The notes beneath the pieces are model-generated. The model was not told the origin of the DNA. It made no database searches and worked only from the letters and a program-made list of their open reading frames with translations. DNA of 64,000 bases from CAVSLM01 sp963728895 (lineage in GTDB: Bacteria; Pseudomonadota; Gammaproteobacteria; JBBQDK01), in contig CAVSLM010000001.1 in assembly GCA_963728895.1 (NCBI GenBank), forward strand, positions 1 through 64,000, in the 5' to 3' direction. Both the position numbers and the translations under genes were made by a program. Below, in pieces: positions 11,442 to 20,314 of this stretch. Numbering within the stretch: the first letter of the stretch is position 1; every line of letters starts with the position of its first letter.

Positions 11442-11467
11442 AGTGGGATGAAGTGGGTCGGAATGGA
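11442..11467 (+). promoter_or_regulatory. MraZ operator boxes
   Basis: Two exact AGTGGG boxes at 11442-11447 and 11452-11457 and a degenerate ATGGA at 11463-11467, spaced by one helical turn (10 bases). MraZ is known to bind repeated TGGGN boxes spaced this way in the mra leader and to repress its own operon. The position just after the transcription start fits autorepression. Confidence 0.75.
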
Positions 11468-11497
11468 ATCCTTGGAGGGAGGAAAGGGGGAACGGCC

Positions 11498-11953
11498 TTG
11501 TTTCGCGGTTTCCGGGGCGCGCATGCGCTCAATCTCGATGTCAAAGGCCGCCTGGCGATTCCGGCCAAGTGGCGCGAGGCGCTCATGGAACACTGCGAGG
11601 GCCAGCTCGTCTGCACCATCAACCGGGACCGGTGTCTGGTGCTTTACCCCCTGCCGGAGTGGGAGGTCGTGGAACAGCAGCTTGCGGGCCTCCCAAGCTA
11701 CAACGATATCAGCAGCGAGGAGAAGCGCATGCTCATCGGCCATGCCAGCGAGGTCGAGCTGGATGGCCAGGGTCGCGTGCTGCTTCCTGCGTTGCTGAGG
11801 CAGTTCGCGAGCATCGATCGACGCGCGGTGCTTGCCGGCGTGTCCACCAAGATGGAGCTGTGGAACGAGGAACACTGGCAGGAGCGTCTCCAGAAGTGGC
11901 TGGACAGTGACCGGACAGCAATGCCCGAAGCGATGGCGGAACTGCCTGTGTAG
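11498..11953 (+). CDS. mraZ: Transcriptional regulator MraZ
   Basis: 151 residues, two AbrB-like half-domains. The sequence begins L/MFRGFRGAHALNLDVKGR and contains DRCLVLYPLPEWE and GHASEVELDGQGRVLLP, the conserved second half. The start is TTG at 11498, chosen because it aligns with the usual MFRG start and follows GGAGGGAGGAAAGGGGG (11474-11490). The ATG-initiated extension to 11399 would cover the promoter. It acts as a ring-shaped repressor of the dcw cluster. Confidence 0.94.
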   Translation: MFRGFRGAHALNLDVKGRLAIPAKWREALMEHCEGQLVCTINRDRCLVLYPLPEWEVVEQQLAGLPSYNDISSEEKRMLIGHASEVELDGQGRVLLPALLRQFASIDRRAVLAGVSTKMELWNEEHWQERLQKWLDSDRTAMPEAMAELPV

Positions 11954-11955
11954 CC

Positions 11956-12891
11956 ATGCCGGAACCCGCGGTTCACCGCCCGGTCCTGCTGGAAGAAGTG
12001 CTGCAAGCCTTGAACGTACGCCCGCACGGAATCTACGTGGACGGGACTTTCGGCAGAGGGGGGCATAGCGCGGCGTTGCTCGATCGGCTGGGGCCGGACG
12101 GTCGCCTGATTGCGATCGACAAGGATCCGCAGGCGGTGCGGGCGGCGCGCGAGCACCTGGCGCACGATGCCCGCTTCGCAATTGAACGCGGTTCGTTCGC
12201 GACGCTCAAGGCGACGCTGGGCGCCCACGGAGTGTCGCAAGGGGTCGATGGCGTGGTGCTCGACTTGGGGGTGTCTTCGCCGCAACTCGACGATCCGCAA
12301 CGCGGATTCAGCTTCACCAGGGAGGGGCCCCTGGATATGCGCATGGATCCCGACAGTGGCCGGAGCGCCGCGCAGTGGCTGGCGGGCGTGGAGGAGCGCG
12401 AGCTCGCCGAGGTGCTGAAGACCTTCGGCGAGGAGCGCTACGCGCGGCGAATCGCGCGCGCCATCGTGCGCGCGCGCCGAGTGGCCCCCATCGAAACGAC
12501 ACTGCGTCTTGCCGAAATCATTGCCGATGCCGTCCCCACGCGCGAGCCGGGCAAGCACCCCGCTACCCGTACCTTTCAGGCCATTCGCATCGTCGTCAAC
12601 CATGAGCTGGAGGACTTGCGAGCCGGTCTGACCGCATCCGTGCAAGCGTTGCGGGTGGGCGGGCGCCTGGCGGTGATCTGCTTCCACTCGCTCGAGGATC
12701 GTATCGTGAAGCGGTTCATCCGCGATCAGGCGCGCGGCGGGGACTACCCTCCCGATCTGCCGGTCACGGCCGGTGATTTTCATCCCACGCTGCGCCCCGT
12801 CGGCCGTGCCGTGCATCCCGGCGCTGCCGAGATCGCCTCCAATCCACGCGCCCGCAGTGCCGTGCTGCGAGTGGCGGAGCGCGTGCATTGA
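11956..12891 (+). CDS. rsmH: 16S rRNA m4C1402 methyltransferase
   Basis: 311 residues. It N4-methylates C1402 of 16S rRNA using SAM. VDGTFGRGGHSAALL near residue 25 is the SAM-binding motif, and LDLGVSSPQLD and CFHSLEDRIVKRF are family signatures. It begins 2 bases after mraZ. Its stop overlaps the ftsL start. Confidence 0.96.
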   Translation: MPEPAVHRPVLLEEVLQALNVRPHGIYVDGTFGRGGHSAALLDRLGPDGRLIAIDKDPQAVRAAREHLAHDARFAIERGSFATLKATLGAHGVSQGVDGVVLDLGVSSPQLDDPQRGFSFTREGPLDMRMDPDSGRSAAQWLAGVEERELAEVLKTFGEERYARRIARAIVRARRVAPIETTLRLAEIIADAVPTREPGKHPATRTFQAIRIVVNHELEDLRAGLTASVQALRVGGRLAVICFHSLEDRIVKRFIRDQARGGDYPPDLPVTAGDFHPTLRPVGRAVHPGAAEIASNPRARSAVLRVAERVH

Positions 12892-13157
12892 GGACGCGTG
12901 TGCTGATCTTGACGCTGCTCGGACTGGGCGTGCTCGGCTCGGCGCTCGGGGTGGTCTATGTCAAGTATGAGAACCGCAAGCTGTTCGTGGAGCTGCAGGC
13001 TCTGCAGGCGCGCAAGGACCAGATGGACATCGAGTGGAGCCAGCTGCAGCTCGAACAGAGCACCTGGGCGACGCACGGGCGGATCGAAGAGGTCGCCCGG
13101 GACCGCCTCGGCATGGTCATCGCCCCGGCGGACACGGTGGTGATCGTGCGCCGATGA
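12888..13157 (+). CDS. ftsL: Cell division protein FtsL
   Basis: 89 residues, bitopic inner-membrane protein of the FtsQLB complex. It has a short cytoplasmic end, one transmembrane helix (about residues 5-26) and a periplasmic coiled coil rich in Glu/Gln/Leu, ending in RLGMVIAPADTVVIV. The TTG start at 12888 overlaps the rsmH TGA by 3 bases. No other start gives the transmembrane segment a normal position. Sequence conservation in this family is low, but position and layout are decisive. Confidence 0.9.
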   Translation: MRTRVLILTLLGLGVLGSALGVVYVKYENRKLFVELQALQARKDQMDIEWSQLQLEQSTWATHGRIEEVARDRLGMVIAPADTVVIVRR

Positions 13158-14875
13158 GCAAGGGCGACTCCATTCCCGTTTTTCGCGCGCGGCGGCTGCT
13201 CATGCTGGCGATGCTCGTGCTCTGCGGGTTGCTGCTGCTGTGGCGTGCGCTCGACCTGCAGGTGCTCGACCGCGAGTTTCTGCAGCGGCAGGGCGATGCG
13301 CGGCACCTGCGCGTCGTGACCTTGTCGGCGCACCGCGGCATGATCACGGACCGTTTCGGTGAGCCGCTTGCCGTGAGCACGCCGGTCGACTCGGTGTGGG
13401 CCAATCCCCAGGAGCTGGGGGCGGCGCCCGAATACCTGCCGCGTCTGGCCAAGCTGCTCAAGATGGACACCGCCGAGCTGCAGCGGCTGGTGGACGCACA
13501 CCCCGATCGGGAGTTCGTCTATCTCAAGCGCCACCTCAACCCGGCCCTGGCGCAACAGGTGATGGCGCTCGGTGCCCCGGGTGTCGATCTGCAGCGCGAA
13601 TACCGCCGCTACTATCCGACCGGAGAAGTCGCCGCCCACGTGCTGGGTTTCACCAACGTGGACGACGTCGGCCAGGAAGGGCTGGAGCTGGCTTACGATC
13701 GCTGGCTGCGCGGGGAGGCGGGCGCCAAGCGCGTCATCAAGGACGGCAGGAATCGCATCGTCGAAGACGTGGAGAGCATCCGCGCGCCCCGTCCCGGCCG
13801 CGATCTGGTGCTCAGCATCGATCGCCGCATCCAGTATCTTGCCTATCGGGAGTTGAAGGCGGCGGTGCAGGAGCATCGGGCACGCTCCGGATCGGTGGTG
13901 GTCCTCGACGTGAACACCGGCGAAATTCTCGCCATGGTCAATCAGCCCTCGTTCAACCCGAACACCCGCAGGGGGCTGCGCGGTGACCGCTTCCGCAACC
14001 GGGCGGTTACCGACCTTTTCGAGCCGGGCTCGACGATGAAGCCCTTCACCATCGCCTGCGCGCTGGAAAGCGGGCTCTACCGTCCCGACACGCCCATCGA
14101 CACCAGCCCCGGGACCTTGCGCATCGGACGCAAGCTGATCAAGGACGTGCACGACTACGGATTGATCGATGTCACGCGGGTGATCACCAAGTCGAGCAAC
14201 GTCGGGGCGAGCAAGATCGCCCTTTCACTGCCCTCCGAGCGTTTCTGGTCCCTGCTGGCACGCCTCGGCTTCGGCTCCACGTCGGGCAGCGGCTATCCCG
14301 GGGAGGCCGCCGGGCAGGTCACCGACTTGGCGCACTGGCACGAGCTCGAGCGCGCCACGCTGTCCTTCGGCTACGGCCTTTCGGTGACGCCGCTGCAACT
14401 CGCCGACGGCTATCTGGTGCTGGCCTCACCCGACGGCCGCCGCCGCCAGCCCAGCTTTCTGCGCCTGGGGCAGGTGCCGGCGGGCAGACAGGTGCTGAGC
14501 TCGGCCACCGTGGCCATGGTGCGCCGCATGTTGGAGACGGTGATCACGCCCCAGGGCACGGGCTATCTGGCGCGGGTGGCCGGCTACCGGGTCGGCGGCA
14601 AGACCGGCACCGTGCGCATCTCGGTCCCGGGCGGCTACTCTACCGACCACTATGTCTCGGTGTTCGCCGGCATGGCACCCGCCAGCCGCCCGCGGCTCGT
14701 CATGGTGGTGGTCATCAAGAACACCAGCGACGGCAACTACTACGGGGGCGTGGTTGCAGCACCCGTGTTCTCCAAGGTCATGAGCGGCGCCCTGCGGCTG
14801 TTGAATGTCGCGCCGGATGACCTGCCGTTGCAGGCTGCGCCCATACGCACCCTGGCCCAGCGTGAGGCGCCATGA
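13154..14875 (+). CDS. ftsI: Septal peptidoglycan transpeptidase FtsI (PBP3)
   Basis: 573 residues, class B penicillin-binding protein that cross-links septal peptidoglycan with FtsW. One N-terminal transmembrane helix (about 16-38) is followed by a dimerisation domain and the transpeptidase domain. Active-site motifs are present: the serine in PGSTMKPF (SxxK), SSN in TKSSNVGAS, and KTGT in VGGKTGTVRIS. The ATG at 13154 overlaps ftsL by 4 bases. The stop overlaps the murE ATG (ATGA). Confidence 0.97.
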   Translation: MSKGDSIPVFRARRLLMLAMLVLCGLLLLWRALDLQVLDREFLQRQGDARHLRVVTLSAHRGMITDRFGEPLAVSTPVDSVWANPQELGAAPEYLPRLAKLLKMDTAELQRLVDAHPDREFVYLKRHLNPALAQQVMALGAPGVDLQREYRRYYPTGEVAAHVLGFTNVDDVGQEGLELAYDRWLRGEAGAKRVIKDGRNRIVEDVESIRAPRPGRDLVLSIDRRIQYLAYRELKAAVQEHRARSGSVVVLDVNTGEILAMVNQPSFNPNTRRGLRGDRFRNRAVTDLFEPGSTMKPFTIACALESGLYRPDTPIDTSPGTLRIGRKLIKDVHDYGLIDVTRVITKSSNVGASKIALSLPSERFWSLLARLGFGSTSGSGYPGEAAGQVTDLAHWHELERATLSFGYGLSVTPLQLADGYLVLASPDGRRRQPSFLRLGQVPAGRQVLSSATVAMVRRMLETVITPQGTGYLARVAGYRVGGKTGTVRISVPGGYSTDHYVSVFAGMAPASRPRLVMVVVIKNTSDGNYYGGVVAAPVFSKVMSGALRLLNVAPDDLPLQAAPIRTLAQREAP

Positions 14876-16395
14876 TGCCCGCCCTGAAGCTTCCAGAGGC
14901 ACAGACGCTCGGCGCGCTGCTGCAAGGCATGGCGGTGCTGGCGCCGGGCGAGGACGTCGCGGTCACCGGCATTTGTACCGACAGTCGCGCCGTGGCACCC
15001 GGTGACCTGTTCCTGGCGTATGCCGGCAGCCACGTACACGGGCTGCAGTTCGTGGCCGATGCGGTGCGTGCCGGCGCCGCTGCAGTCGCGTATGATGCCG
15101 CCGGCACTGCGGCGACGGGGCCCGCCGGACTGCCGGGCACCGTGCCGGTGATCGAGGTGAGCATCCTGCGCGAGCGTGCGGGGACCATCGCCGCACGCTA
15201 CTTCGGGCAACCCGCGCGGGGACTCACGATCATCGGTATCACGGGCACCAACGGCAAGACTTCGTGTGCACAATTCCTGGCGCAGGCCCTGCACCACGCC
15301 GATCGGCCGTGTGGCGTCATCGGCACCCTCGGCAACGGACGCTACGGTGCGCTTTCTCCAGGAACCCATACCACACCGGACGCGGTGATGCTGCAGCGGC
15401 TGCTGGCGCAGCTGCGCGATGAAGGCGTGCGCCACGTGGTCATGGAGGTGTCTTCCCACGGGTTGGATCAGGGTCGCGTCAACGGCGTGCCGTTCACCGT
15501 GGCGGTCTGGACCAATCTCAGCCGCGATCACCTGGATTATCACGGGGACATGGCGCATTACGCCGCGGCCAAGCAGCGGCTGTTCTGCCACCCGGGCCTC
15601 GGGACGGCGGTCATCAACCTCAACTGCCCCTACGGTCGTGCGCTGACGGCGCGCATCGATCCCGAGGTGCGGTGCGTCGGCTACGCGCTGGGCTCCGGGG
15701 AAAGTGCGCTGGTGCAGGACGTGGTGCGCGGCACCCGGTTGCGGCTCGACGCCCAGGGTCTGCAAATGGATATTGAAAGCCCGTGGGGCAGCGGTACGCT
15801 GCGCACCGGGCTCCTGGGACGTTTCAACGCGGCCAACCTGCTGGCGGCGCTCGCCGCGTTGCTTGCCCTGGAGGTGCCTTTACCGCAAGCCCTGGCACGC
15901 CTGAGCGCGACCCGCAACGTCGCCGGTCGCATGGAACGTTTCGGCGGCGGAGCGCGTCCGCTGCTGGTGGTCGACTACGCCCATACGCCCGATGCGCTGG
16001 AGCAGGTGCTCGCGGCGCTGCGCGCGCACTGCGCGGGCGAGCTGTGGTGCGTGTTCGGCTGCGGGGGCGAACGCGATCGGGGCAAGCGTCCCCTGATGGG
16101 CGCAGCGGCCGAGCGGCTCGCCGACCGCATCATCGTGACCGACGACAACCCACGCGGCGAGGACCCCGATGCCATCGTCGCGGATATCCTCGCCGGCATG
16201 CGCGCGCCCGACGCCGTGCGCGTCGAGCGCGATCGCGCGGCCGCCATTGCCCTGGCGGTGCGACAGGCGGGACGCGGCGACGTGGTGCTGGTGGCCGGCA
16301 AGGGGCACGAGGCCTGGCAGCAGGTCGGTGCGCAGTTGCGCCCGTTCAGTGACCGCAGGCTCGCCGCTGAGCTCATGGGAGAGCAGGCGCCGTGA
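14872..16395 (+). CDS. murE: UDP-MurNAc-L-Ala-D-Glu:meso-DAP ligase
   Basis: 507 residues, cytoplasmic ATP-dependent Mur ligase adding the third residue of the stem peptide. The P-loop GITGTNGKTS is near residue 122. The meso-diaminopimelate signature DNPRGED appears near residue 425, indicating meso-DAP and not lysine, as expected for a Gram-negative. It overlaps ftsI and murF by 4 bases each. Confidence 0.97.
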   Translation: MMPALKLPEAQTLGALLQGMAVLAPGEDVAVTGICTDSRAVAPGDLFLAYAGSHVHGLQFVADAVRAGAAAVAYDAAGTAATGPAGLPGTVPVIEVSILRERAGTIAARYFGQPARGLTIIGITGTNGKTSCAQFLAQALHHADRPCGVIGTLGNGRYGALSPGTHTTPDAVMLQRLLAQLRDEGVRHVVMEVSSHGLDQGRVNGVPFTVAVWTNLSRDHLDYHGDMAHYAAAKQRLFCHPGLGTAVINLNCPYGRALTARIDPEVRCVGYALGSGESALVQDVVRGTRLRLDAQGLQMDIESPWGSGTLRTGLLGRFNAANLLAALAALLALEVPLPQALARLSATRNVAGRMERFGGGARPLLVVDYAHTPDALEQVLAALRAHCAGELWCVFGCGGERDRGKRPLMGAAAERLADRIIVTDDNPRGEDPDAIVADILAGMRAPDAVRVERDRAAAIALAVRQAGRGDVVLVAGKGHEAWQQVGAQLRPFSDRRLAAELMGEQAP

Positions 16396-17792
16396 GCCTC
16401 ATGCGCCTTTCCGAGGCTGCGCGACTGCTCGATGGCCGGCTGATCGGTGCCGATGCGAGCTTTGCGTCGGTTGGCACCGACAGTCGCAGTCTGCGTGAGG
16501 GGGATCTGTTCATTGCGCTGCGGGGACCGCATTTCGATGCCCACGACTATGTGGCGGAGGCGGGTGCGCGCGGCGCAGTCGCGGCGCTGGTGGGGCGGGC
16601 CTGCGATGCAGACCTGCCGCAGCTCGTGGTCGCAGACACGCGACTGGCGCTGGGGCGGCTCGCGGCGCTCTGGCGCGAGCGCCACAACATCCCGGTCATC
16701 GGCGTCACCGGCAGCAATGGCAAGACTACCGTCAAGGAGATGCTCGCCAGCATCCTCGGGCGCCGCGGTCCGGTGCTTGCGACGTGCGGCAACCTCAACA
16801 ACGACATCGGCGTTCCTATGACGCTGTTGCGCCTGCGCCCCCAGCACCGCTGGGCGGTCATAGAAATGGGCGCCAACCGCGCAGGTGACGTCGCCTATGC
16901 CACGCGCCTGGCACGGCCCACCGTGGCGCTGATTACCAATGCGGGTCCCGCGCACTTGGAAGGCTTCGGCGACGTCGCCGGTGTGGCGCGAGCCAAGGGC
17001 GAGATCTACACGGGGCTGGCCGAGGGCGGTGCGGCGGTGATCAATGCCGACGACGTGCACCACGCGCTGTGGGCGTCGCTGGCGGGTGCGCGCCATGTCA
17101 TCCATTTCGGCATGCATGCGCCGGCGGAGGTCTTCACCCGAGTACAGGAGGTGCGCATCGCCCTGGAGGAAGGCCCCGGCTGCATGGAGTTTCCGCTGCG
17201 TACGCCCGAAGGGGAAGTGCAGATCGCGCTGCCACTGCCCGGCCAGCACAACGTCATGAACGCGCTTGCCGCCGCCGCCGCCGCGCTGGTGGCAGGTGCC
17301 TCGCTTGCCGACGTCAAGGAGGGACTGGAGTGCATGCAACCGGTATCCGGGCGACTGCAGCTGCGTGTGGCGCAGACCGGCGCGCACATCATCGACGACA
17401 CCTACAACGCCAATCCGGCCTCGCTGCAGGCAGGACTGCAGGTGCTCGGGGCGTTCAGTGGGGAGCGCTGGCTGGTGCTGGGTGACATGGTCGAGCTTGG
17501 CGAGGACTCGGGTCGGCTCCACGAGCAGGTTGGCGGGCAGGCCGCCGCGCTCGGCATCGACCGCCTTTACGCCACGGGCGAGCTGAGCCGGCGCGCGGTG
17601 CAGGGCTTCGGTTCCGATGCACGCCACTATCCGGAAATGCAGGCATTGATCGAGGCATTGCGAGCCGATCTGCACGCCGGGGTCACGCTGCTGGTGAAGG
17701 GATCGCGGCGCATGCGCATGGAGCAGGTGGTGGAGGCGCTGCAGGATATGGCGGGCGAGCACGCGCGCGAGCCCGGAGCGGCGCACGGATGA
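16392..17792 (+). CDS. murF: UDP-MurNAc-tripeptide:D-Ala-D-Ala ligase
   Basis: 466 residues. It adds D-Ala-D-Ala to complete the cytoplasmic pentapeptide precursor. The ATP-binding GVTGSNGKTTVKEML is near residue 105, with GNLNNDIGVP and DDTYNANPAS further on. The GTG start at 16392 overlaps the murE stop (GTGA); an internal ATG lies 9 bases downstream. The frame is intact. Confidence 0.96.
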   Translation: MSLMRLSEAARLLDGRLIGADASFASVGTDSRSLREGDLFIALRGPHFDAHDYVAEAGARGAVAALVGRACDADLPQLVVADTRLALGRLAALWRERHNIPVIGVTGSNGKTTVKEMLASILGRRGPVLATCGNLNNDIGVPMTLLRLRPQHRWAVIEMGANRAGDVAYATRLARPTVALITNAGPAHLEGFGDVAGVARAKGEIYTGLAEGGAAVINADDVHHALWASLAGARHVIHFGMHAPAEVFTRVQEVRIALEEGPGCMEFPLRTPEGEVQIALPLPGQHNVMNALAAAAAALVAGASLADVKEGLECMQPVSGRLQLRVAQTGAHIIDDTYNANPASLQAGLQVLGAFSGERWLVLGDMVELGEDSGRLHEQVGGQAAALGIDRLYATGELSRRAVQGFGSDARHYPEMQALIEALRADLHAGVTLLVKGSRRMRMEQVVEALQDMAGEHAREPGAAHG

Positions 17793-17847
17793 AAGCCGGG
17801 CGCGCGTCCACCAACGAACCGCTCACGACCGGGAGCCGTTGACGGTC

Positions 17848-18930
17848 ATGCTGTTTCTGCTCGCCGAGTACCTGAAGGGCTATTACAGCGGCTTCAATGT
17901 CTTCCAGTACCTGACGTTGCGCGCCATCCTGGGCGTGCTCACCGCACTCGTCATCTCCTTCATCATCGGACCGTCGATGATCCGGCGCCTGACGTTCCAC
18001 CAGATCGGCCAGAACGTACGCGGCGACGGGCCGCAGAGCCATCTCTCCAAGGCCGGCACCCCGACCATGGGGGGGGCGCTGATGCTGGTTGCCATCACGG
18101 TGACCACGCTGCTGTGGGCGGACCTGCGCAATCGCTACGTCTGGATGGTGCTCGCGGTCACGCTGGCTTTCGGTGCCATCGGCTGGGCCGACGATTACAA
18201 GAAGCTGGTGCTGCGCAACAGCGCCGGGTTGTCGGCGCGCGCCAAGTATCTGTGGCAGTCGCTGGCCGGGCTCGGCATCGCCCTGCTCCTCTACGTCACG
18301 GCGCAATCGGCCGCCGAAACCGAGCTCATCGTGCCGTTCTTCAAGACGGTCTCCATCGATCTCGGGTGGGGCTTCGTGATCGTGGCCTACTTCGTGATCG
18401 TCGGCAGCAGCAACGCGGTGAATCTCACCGACGGCCTGGACGGCCTCGCCATCCTGCCCACGGTTCTGGTCGCAGGCGCGCTCGGCATCTTTGCCTACAC
18501 CGGTGGACACGTGAAGTTCGCCACCTACCTCGGCATCCCCTACATCCGCGATGTCGGCGAAGTGGTGGTGTTCTGCGGCGCCATCGTCGGTGCCGGGCTC
18601 GGATTTCTCTGGTTCAACGCCTATCCGGCGCAGGTGTTCATGGGCGATGTCGGTGCGCTGGCGCTCGGCGCCGCACTGGGTGTTGTCGCCGTGGTGGTGC
18701 GCCAGGAGCTGGTGCTGCTGATCATGGGCGGGGTGTTCGTCATGGAAACGGTGTCGGTCATCCTGCAGGTCGCGAGTTTCAAGCTCACCGGGCGGCGCAT
18801 CTTCCGCATGGCGCCGCTGCACCATCACTTCGAGCTCAAGGGCTGGCCGGAGCCGCGGGTGATCGTGCGCTTCTGGATCGTCACCGTCATCCTGGTGCTG
18901 GTCGGCCTGGCCACCCTGAAAATCAGGTGA
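17848..18930 (+). CDS. mraY: Phospho-MurNAc-pentapeptide translocase
   Basis: 360 residues, exactly the length of the E. coli protein. It is a ten-helix inner-membrane enzyme that makes lipid I from UDP-MurNAc-pentapeptide and undecaprenyl phosphate. Signatures: KAGTPTMGG, DDYKKL (aspartate pair), NLTDGLDGLA and PLHHHFELKGW. The ATG at 17848 was preferred over a TTG 9 bases upstream. A 55-base gap after murF is the longest in this part of the cluster. Confidence 0.96.
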   Translation: MLFLLAEYLKGYYSGFNVFQYLTLRAILGVLTALVISFIIGPSMIRRLTFHQIGQNVRGDGPQSHLSKAGTPTMGGALMLVAITVTTLLWADLRNRYVWMVLAVTLAFGAIGWADDYKKLVLRNSAGLSARAKYLWQSLAGLGIALLLYVTAQSAAETELIVPFFKTVSIDLGWGFVIVAYFVIVGSSNAVNLTDGLDGLAILPTVLVAGALGIFAYTGGHVKFATYLGIPYIRDVGEVVVFCGAIVGAGLGFLWFNAYPAQVFMGDVGALALGAALGVVAVVVRQELVLLIMGGVFVMETVSVILQVASFKLTGRRIFRMAPLHHHFELKGWPEPRVIVRFWIVTVILVLVGLATLKIR

Positions 18931-18946
18931 GCGGACGCAATGCTTT

Positions 18947-20314
18947 ATGAATGCGACGGTACACGGCATGCATGAGAGGGACCACTGCGAAGGCCGCACA
19001 CTGGTGGTCGGTCTGGGCAGGACCGGGCTTTCGGTGACGCGCTTTCTCGTTGCTCGCGGAGCGGAAGTGGCGGTCGCCGACGTCGACACCAGTCCGCCGG
19101 CGCTCGCCGCCCTGCGCGAAGAACTGCCCGACGTTGCGCTGTTCCTGGGTGGCTATCCGGAGCAGCTCCTGCAGCGCGCGCAGTGCGTGGTGCTGAGCCC
19201 CGGGGTGCCGCTGCGCGATCCTGCCATTGCCGCGGCGCTGCATCGCGGCGTGGAAGTCATCGGTGACATCGAGCTGTTCGCGCGGACGGCCGCCGCGCCT
19301 GTGGTCGCCGTCACCGGCTCCAACGGCAAGAGCACCGTCACCTCGCTGCTGGCGCAGATGGCCCAGGCGGCCGGCCGCGTGACGCGCGCCGGTGGCAATC
19401 TGGGCACTCCCGCCCTCGAACTGCTGCAGGACAGCGAGCCGGATCTGTACGTGCTGGAGCTTTCGAGCTTCCAGCTCGAGACCACGCACTCGCTGAACGC
19501 CACGGCCGCCACGGTGCTGAACGTCACGTCCGATCACATGGACCGCTATGACAGCCTGCGCGACTATGCAGCCGCCAAACGGCGCATTTTTCGCGGGACC
19601 GGCGTGATGGTGCTGAACGCCGATGATCCGACCGTGGCCGCCATGGCGGAGGACGGCCGCAGGAGCGTTCACTTCTCCGTGCATGCGCCGCGCGGCGATG
19701 GCTTTGGCCTGTGCGAGCGCGAAGGTCGCACCTGGCTCGCGCAGGGCTCGACACTGCTGCTCGATGCCGGCGAGCTGCGCCTGTGGGGGCGACACAATCT
19801 CGCCAACGTCCTGGCGGCGCTGGCGTTGGGACACGCCATCGGCCTGCCCATGGAGGCGATGCTTTCGGCCGCGCGTAATTTCCGGGGCCTGCCGCATCGC
19901 ACTCAGTGGGTCGCCGAGTGTGATGGGGTGAACTGGTACGACGACTCGAAGGGCACCAACGTCGGTGCCACGCTCGCGGCACTCGAGGGCATGCCGGAGC
20001 CGGTGGTGCTGATCGCCGGAGGCAAGGGCAAGGGTGCGGATTTCACGCCGCTGCGTGACGCGGTGCGTGCCAGGGCCCGTGCCGTGGTGCTGATCGGGCA
20101 GGATGCGCCGGCCATCGCGGAGGCGTTGCAGGACGTCGTGCCTGTGGTGCGGGCGGCGGGCATGGAACAGGCGGTGCGAGAGGCGCGGCGCCTGGCGCAG
20201 GCCGGTGACAGCGTGCTGCTTTCCCCGGCCTGTGCCAGCTTCGACATGTTCAGCGGCTACGAGGAGCGCGGACGGGTGTTCGCCGCTGCCGTGCACAAGG
20301 AGCTCGGTGCATGA
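18947..20314 (+). CDS. murD: UDP-MurNAc-L-alanine:D-glutamate ligase
   Basis: 455 residues, cytoplasmic Mur ligase for the second stem residue. It has an N-terminal Rossmann-like domain (LVVGLGRTGLSV), the P-loop VTGSNGKSTV near residue 120, and DDSKGTNVGAT. A later ATG (MHERDHCEG) 21 bases downstream is a possible start. It overlaps ftsW by 4 bases. Confidence 0.96.
   Translation: MNATVHGMHERDHCEGRTLVVGLGRTGLSVTRFLVARGAEVAVADVDTSPPALAALREELPDVALFLGGYPEQLLQRAQCVVLSPGVPLRDPAIAAALHRGVEVIGDIELFARTAAAPVVAVTGSNGKSTVTSLLAQMAQAAGRVTRAGGNLGTPALELLQDSEPDLYVLELSSFQLETTHSLNATAATVLNVTSDHMDRYDSLRDYAAAKRRIFRGTGVMVLNADDPTVAAMAEDGRRSVHFSVHAPRGDGFGLCEREGRTWLAQGSTLLLDAGELRLWGRHNLANVLAALALGHAIGLPMEAMLSAARNFRGLPHRTQWVAECDGVNWYDDSKGTNVGATLAALEGMPEPVVLIAGGKGKGADFTPLRDAVRARARAVVLIGQDAPAIAEALQDVVPVVRAAGMEQAVREARRLAQAGDSVLLSPACASFDMFSGYEERGRVFAAAVHKELGA

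Noticed and set aside
12956..14152. Long open frames antisense to ftsI, murE, murF and other dcw genes
   Set aside because: Shadows produced by high GC and codon bias; no ribosome site or family match, and the sense genes are certain.
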